Shown here: positions 6,131 through 6,176 of the stretch, one piece after another
How positions within the stretch are numbered: the stretch's first letter is position 1
Layout: every line of letters begins with the position of its first letter
Origin: Gammaproteobacteria bacterium RIFCSPHIGHO2_12_FULL_45_12
GTDB taxonomy: Bacteria > Pseudomonadota > Gammaproteobacteria > DSM-16500
Length of the DNA: 6,176 nt
Assembly: GCA_001801665.1 (NCBI GenBank)
Contig: MGYH01000030.1
Coordinates: 5,179-11,354 of the forward strand
Direction of reading: 5' to 3'
Program-made: the position numbers and the translations under genes
The notes under the pieces: model-generated
Told to the model about the DNA's origin: nothing
Database searches by the model: none
The model's input: only the letters and a program-made list of their open reading frames with translations

Positions 6131-6176
6131 GTGGAAATTTTACGCAAGTTCAAATTCATCACTCATGATGGATGCT
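6131..6176 (+). CDS. Possible start of a downstream gene (GTG start, cut by the right edge)
   Basis: After a TAG at 6128-6130, GTG at 6131 opens a frame that runs to the edge and reads (M)EILRKFKFITHDGC. The composition looks protein-like, but only 15 residues are visible and no ribosome binding site precedes it. The frame differs from that of the small ORF at 6060. Very tentative. Confidence 0.15.
   Translation, partial: MEILRKFKFITHDGC

Overview
The window shows a stretch of a Gram-negative chromosome with two divergent gene pairs, both concerned with the outer membrane. Gene content (arnC/arnD for aminoarabinose modification of lipid A, tamA/tamB for the outer-membrane translocation and assembly module) points to a gammaproteobacterium. 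Base composition is moderate, in the mid-40s percent GC by eye. The spacer carries short dispersed repeats of the kind I associate with Legionellales/Coxiellaceae-like genomes and other repeat-rich proteobacteria. That placement is an inference and would need a search.

Left part (1-1394, minus strand): arnC (1327 to 374) runs directly into arnD (381 to beyond the left edge) with an 8-base overlap. A good sigma70-like promoter at 1394-1367 sits about 33 bases ahead of the arnC start. It also argues that the gene starts at 1327 and not at the more upstream in-frame ATG at 1387. In enterobacteria arnA lies between arnC and arnD and arnB lies upstream; here arnC appears to be the first gene and arnD the second.

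Middle (1395-1913): a spacer of about 520 bases with no convincing protein gene except a possible 13-codon leader at its right end. It is built from repeats. These are a fragment with the same terminal motif as a MITE (1411-1423), a 14-base direct repeat plus the dispersed 'ATCCTgagcgaagcgaAGGAT' palindrome (1425-1480), a 144-base MITE-like element with 14-base terminal inverted repeats flanked by a 9-base direct repeat (1500-1661), and a GC hairpin between two copies of CATGACAGGTTTT (1789-1840). Open frames here are by-products of the repeats.

Right part (1914-5983, plus strand): tamA and tamB overlap by ATGA (3671-3674), so they are surely co-translated. TamA is the Omp85-family outer-membrane barrel with three POTRA domains. 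TamB is the inner-membrane-anchored periplasmic partner, complete at both ends but clearly shorter (770 residues) than the E. coli protein (about 1260). A 13-codon leader ORF (1876-1917) with its own ribosome binding site ends in an ATGA overlap with the tamA start and may couple its translation.

Right edge (5984-6176): about 190 bases with no secure gene. It holds a strong ribosome binding site ahead of an 18-codon ORF and perhaps the beginning of another gene. No previously undescribed system is evident. The most unusual items are the MITE-like element, the tamA leader ORF, the short TamB and the arnC-arnD arrangement.
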